In this document: in pieces, positions 61,781 through 64,000 of the stretch
Position numbering within the stretch: the first letter of the stretch is position 1
How the letters are laid out: every line of letters begins with the position of its first letter
DNA from: Devosia sp. XK-2
GTDB taxonomy: Bacteria > Pseudomonadota > Alphaproteobacteria > Rhizobiales > Devosiaceae
Length of the DNA: 64,000 bases
Assembly: GCF_037113415.1 (NCBI RefSeq)
Contig: NZ_CP146608.1
Location: forward strand, 2,748,501 to 2,812,500
Direction of reading: 5' to 3'
Notes under the pieces: model-generated
Told to the model about the DNA's origin: nothing
Databases searched by the model: none
Seen by the model: the letters and a program-made list of their open reading frames with translations, nothing else
Made by a program: the position numbers and the translations under genes

Positions 61781-62563
61781 ATGTTGACAGAACAGCAGCG
61801 CCAGGATGCGGCCGATGCGATCCTGAAAGCCGAGCAGACCCGCAAGGTCTGCCCCCAGCCATCCAGAACCTGGCCCGACATGACGCTCGAGGACGCCTAT
61901 GACGTACAACGTCGCTGGGCCGATGCGCGCATCGCGGCGGGCGCCAAGATCATCGGGCGCAAGATCGGCCTGACCAGCCGGGCCATGCAACAGGCGTCCA
62001 AGATCACCGAGCCGGACTATGGGGTGATCCTGGACGACGCATTGTTTCATGATGGCGCGCGGATCAAGGCCGGCACGTTCATCAAGCCACGCCTGGAGGT
62101 CGAACTGGCCTTCATCATGGGCGAGGACCTGTCCGGGGCCGGATGCCAGGTGCATGACGTGCTGCGGGCGACCGAGTTCGTCCAACCGGCTCTGGAGATC
62201 ATCGACTACCGGACCGAGGTGCCGCGCCAGATCGTGGACACCATTGCCGACAACGCCGCCTTCGGCGCTATCGTATTGGGCGGGCGCACCATTCGTCCCT
62301 TCGACGTCGATATTCGCTGGGTCGGTGCAACCCTGTCGCAAAATGGGGTGATCGAGGAATCGGGCGTGTCGGCTGCCGTCATGGGCCACCCCGCTGCGGG
62401 CCTGGCCTGGTTGGTGAATAAGCTGGCGCCGCTCGGCGGCGGTCTGAAAAAGGGCGACATCGTGCTGGGAGGATCATTCACCCGCCCGGTCGATATTTCG
62501 TCCGGTGATGTGATCTTCGCCGACTATGGTCCTCTGGGGTCCTTGGGCGTTCGGTTCGAGTGA
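61781..62563 (+). CDS. 2-oxo-hept-3-ene-1,7-dioate hydratase-like protein (HpaH family)
   Basis: A 260-aa protein of the fumarylacetoacetate-hydrolase superfamily, 2-keto-4-pentenoate hydratase branch. It has GRKIGLTSRAMQQASKI near residue 59, the metal-site RLEVELAFIMGEDL near 107 and ALEIIDYR near 143, and ends LGSLGVRF. By family it adds water to a 2-oxo-4-enoate in meta-cleavage-type pathways. It follows the dioxygenase by 7 bases and precedes an HpaI-like aldolase, so the three probably act in sequence with a transporter substrate-derived acid. Confidence 0.87.
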   Translation: MLTEQQRQDAADAILKAEQTRKVCPQPSRTWPDMTLEDAYDVQRRWADARIAAGAKIIGRKIGLTSRAMQQASKITEPDYGVILDDALFHDGARIKAGTFIKPRLEVELAFIMGEDLSGAGCQVHDVLRATEFVQPALEIIDYRTEVPRQIVDTIADNAAFGAIVLGGRTIRPFDVDIRWVGATLSQNGVIEESGVSAAVMGHPAAGLAWLVNKLAPLGGGLKKGDIVLGGSFTRPVDISSGDVIFADYGPLGSLGVRFE

Positions 62564-62612
62564 CGTCTGCGACCTTCCCCCGCTCTTCAACTCAACCTCC
62601 TGGAACTTGATA

Positions 62613-63374
62613 ATGAATTTGCCTGGCAACACCTTCAAGGCCGCGTTGCGCGCCGGACAAGTCCAGATTGGCATTTGGAATTCGCTGTCGGACCCGGCGG
62701 TGAGCGAACTTCTGGCCGGTTGCGGCTACGACTGGATGGTGTTCGACACGGAACATTCCACTGTTGGCCCCAACGAGGTCATCAGCTTCCTGCGCACGGT
62801 GGCCCCCTATCCGGTCGGCCCTGTGGTGCGCCCAGGTTGGAATGACCCGGTGGAGATCAAAAAACTCCTCGACGCCGGGGCGCAGACCCTGCTCATTCCC
62901 TATATCCAGTCCGCCGAAGAGGCCCGGGCCGCGGTGGCGGCAGTGACCTATCCGCCCAATGGCATGCGGGGCGTCGCCGGCATCACCCGGGCCACCCGCT
63001 ATGGTGCCGTTGCCGACTATGCCACCCGCGCCAGCGAGGAAATCTGCCTTCTGGTACAGGTCGAAACCCGGGAAGCCTTGTCACGGCTCAAGGAGATCGC
63101 ACAGGTGCCGGGCGTAGACGGGGTGTTTTTCGGCCCTGCCGACCTGGCCGCCAGTTTGGATTATCCCGGGCAGCCGTCGCACCCGGAGGTGCGGAAGGCC
63201 ATTCTCGATGGCATTGCCCTTCTGGGTGAACTGGGCATGCCGGCCGGCATTCTGTCCCTGGACCAGACCTTTCTTCACGAGGCCAGGGCGGCCGGCGCGC
63301 TGTTCATCGCTGTTGACGTCGACACGGGTCTCTTGCGCCGATCCGCGCTCGCGCGACGTGCCGATTGGGCATGA
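62613..63374 (+). CDS. HpcH/HpaI-family aldolase
   Basis: A 253-aa class II, metal-dependent pyruvate aldolase. QIGIWNSLSDPAVSELLAGC near residue 15, MVFDTEHST near 41, a catalytic-arginine region VVRPGWND near 68, VQVETREAL near 146 and the FFGPADLAASLDYPG metal site near 168 match HpaI (4-hydroxy-2-oxoheptanedioate aldolase). It would cleave the hydratase product into pyruvate and an aldehyde acid. The start at 62613 is chosen because the family begins here; a frame to 62526 has no homologous content. It overlaps the next gene by ATGA. Confidence 0.88.
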   Translation: MNLPGNTFKAALRAGQVQIGIWNSLSDPAVSELLAGCGYDWMVFDTEHSTVGPNEVISFLRTVAPYPVGPVVRPGWNDPVEIKKLLDAGAQTLLIPYIQSAEEARAAVAAVTYPPNGMRGVAGITRATRYGAVADYATRASEEICLLVQVETREALSRLKEIAQVPGVDGVFFGPADLAASLDYPGQPSHPEVRKAILDGIALLGELGMPAGILSLDQTFLHEARAAGALFIAVDVDTGLLRRSALARRADWA

Positions 63375-64000
63375 AGGGCATGAGAGAACCGTCGCGGCCG
63401 GCCCTGCGGGTGGCTCTGAACATGAACAACACCGCGCTCGTGCAGCGGACCGACGACGGCTATTCCGGGCCCTCTATCCAGATCGCAGACCGTATCGGCG
63501 CCGAGATGGACAGGCCCCTGATCTTCATCGAGCACCCCAATGCGCAATCCGTCCTCCAGGCCGAGCCGAACGGCTGGGATATCGCCTTTCTCGCAATAGA
63601 CCCCTCCCGCACTGATCGAATTGCCTTCAGCGATCCCTACCACAGCCTCGAGGCGACATTCGCGGTGCGCGACGGCCTCAAGCACTGGTCATGCGACGAG
63701 GTCCTGCAGGGCGATCACACGATCATATGCGCAACAGGCGCGGCCTATCAGGCACGCTTGTCCGCGCTCGCCCCCAAGGGACCAATTGTGCTCGCTACGT
63801 CACCGGACGAAGCGCGAGAGCGCTTTTTGAGTGGCGAGGGGCAAGCGCTGGCCGGCATCCGCGAGGCCCTGGAGGCCCCTAAAATTCCGGGCGCACACAT
63901 CCTCGCAGACAGCTTCGCCCATATCCAGCAGGCCGTTGCAGTGCCCATAGGCAACAGCGCTCAAATGGCAATGATCAATAGAGTTCTCCGAAGGCGGGGA
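63371..64000 (+). CDS. Extracellular-solute-binding (SBP_bac_3-like) protein, truncated by the window end
   Basis: An open frame from the ATG at 63371 to the last base encodes 210 residues with no stop, so the gene continues beyond the window. The start overlaps the aldolase stop (ATGA). The sequence LRVALNMNNTALVQ, then GPSIQIADRIGAEM, WDIAFLAIDPSRTDRIAFSD and PYHSLEATFAVRDG follows the amino-acid-type periplasmic binding fold. No signal peptide is visible, so it may be cytoplasmic and act as a sensor or enzyme-like protein rather than a transporter component. Family assignment is by pattern; function unknown. Confidence 0.7.
   Translation, partial: MKGMREPSRPALRVALNMNNTALVQRTDDGYSGPSIQIADRIGAEMDRPLIFIEHPNAQSVLQAEPNGWDIAFLAIDPSRTDRIAFSDPYHSLEATFAVRDGLKHWSCDEVLQGDHTIICATGAAYQARLSALAPKGPIVLATSPDEARERFLSGEGQALAGIREALEAPKIPGAHILADSFAHIQQAVAVPIGNSAQMAMINRVLRRRG

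Noticed and set aside
1-64000. tRNA genes, CRISPR arrays, integrases, transposases
   Set aside because: I looked for cloverleaf-like sequences in gaps, regularly spaced repeats and recombinase motifs and found none; a dedicated search could still find a small RNA.

Overview
The window is about 64 kb of high-GC (roughly 60-65% by eye), densely packed DNA with long co-directional operons, many ATGA/GTGA overlaps and frequent GTG or TTG starts. The gene content points to an alphaproteobacterium of the Hyphomicrobiales (Rhizobiales), with a Devosia-like flavour. That content includes a ccoNOQP-ccoGHIS cytochrome cbb3 locus with FixK and FixL relatives, an Frc-type ABC importer with a ROK regulator, LplB/LplC-type sugar permeases, TRAP carriers and polyamine catabolism. 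The genus is an inference; no rRNA gene is present to test it. I saw no tRNA, rRNA, CRISPR array, prophage or insertion sequence.

Region 1 (1-5.4 kb): two tandem iron-siderophore-type binding proteins (the first cut by the window edge), then a divergent polyamine locus made of an aldehyde dehydrogenase facing a gamma-glutamylputrescine synthetase and oxidase pair. Region 2 (5.4-17 kb): a long minus-strand operon running LacI regulator, two sugar permeases, binding protein, two ADP-ribosylglycohydrolase-family proteins, importer ATPase, CaiB-type CoA transferase and CitE-like CoA lyase. It has two matching LacI-type operators and is interrupted by GC-rich inverted-repeat elements. I consider this the best candidate for an undescribed catabolic system.

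Region 3 (17-31.4 kb): an oxygen-limitation island. It holds anaerobic hemN, a Crp/Fnr regulator without cysteine ligands, an OmpR-type response regulator, a heme-PAS (FixL-like) hybrid kinase, a hemerythrin-like protein, ccoS-I-H-G, ccoP-Q-O-N, a small 61-aa gene and a TauE/SafE-like membrane protein. Four FNR/FixK boxes lie before hemN, the hemerythrin gene, ccoG and ccoN, tying these genes into one regulon.

Region 4 (31.4-49 kb): an FrcBCA-like sugar importer with a divergent ROK regulator, then a long plus-strand operon. That operon encodes a second sugar importer (binding protein, double ATPase, permease), a SorC regulator, aldo/keto reductase, GlpD/EryB-like dehydrogenase, DeoC/FbaB-like aldolase, FGGY kinase and GMC oxidoreductase, apparently a complete uptake-and-degradation route for an unidentified sugar or polyol. 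A methylmalonate-semialdehyde dehydrogenase and a divergent LysR regulator follow.

Region 5 (50-64 kb): a decayed dihydrofolate-reductase-family fragment; a MocR-controlled group (DoxX, DJ-1/PfpI-like, alpha/beta hydrolase); and a cluster combining an AroE-like dehydrogenase, a TRAP importer, a GntR regulator, a TIM-barrel isomerase or dehydratase, type II dehydroquinase, an intradiol dioxygenase, an HpaH-like hydratase, an HpaI-like aldolase and a truncated binding-protein-like gene. This suggests uptake of a shikimate/quinate-like hydroaromatic acid and its conversion through an aromatic intermediate, in an enzyme combination that does not match a standard pathway.
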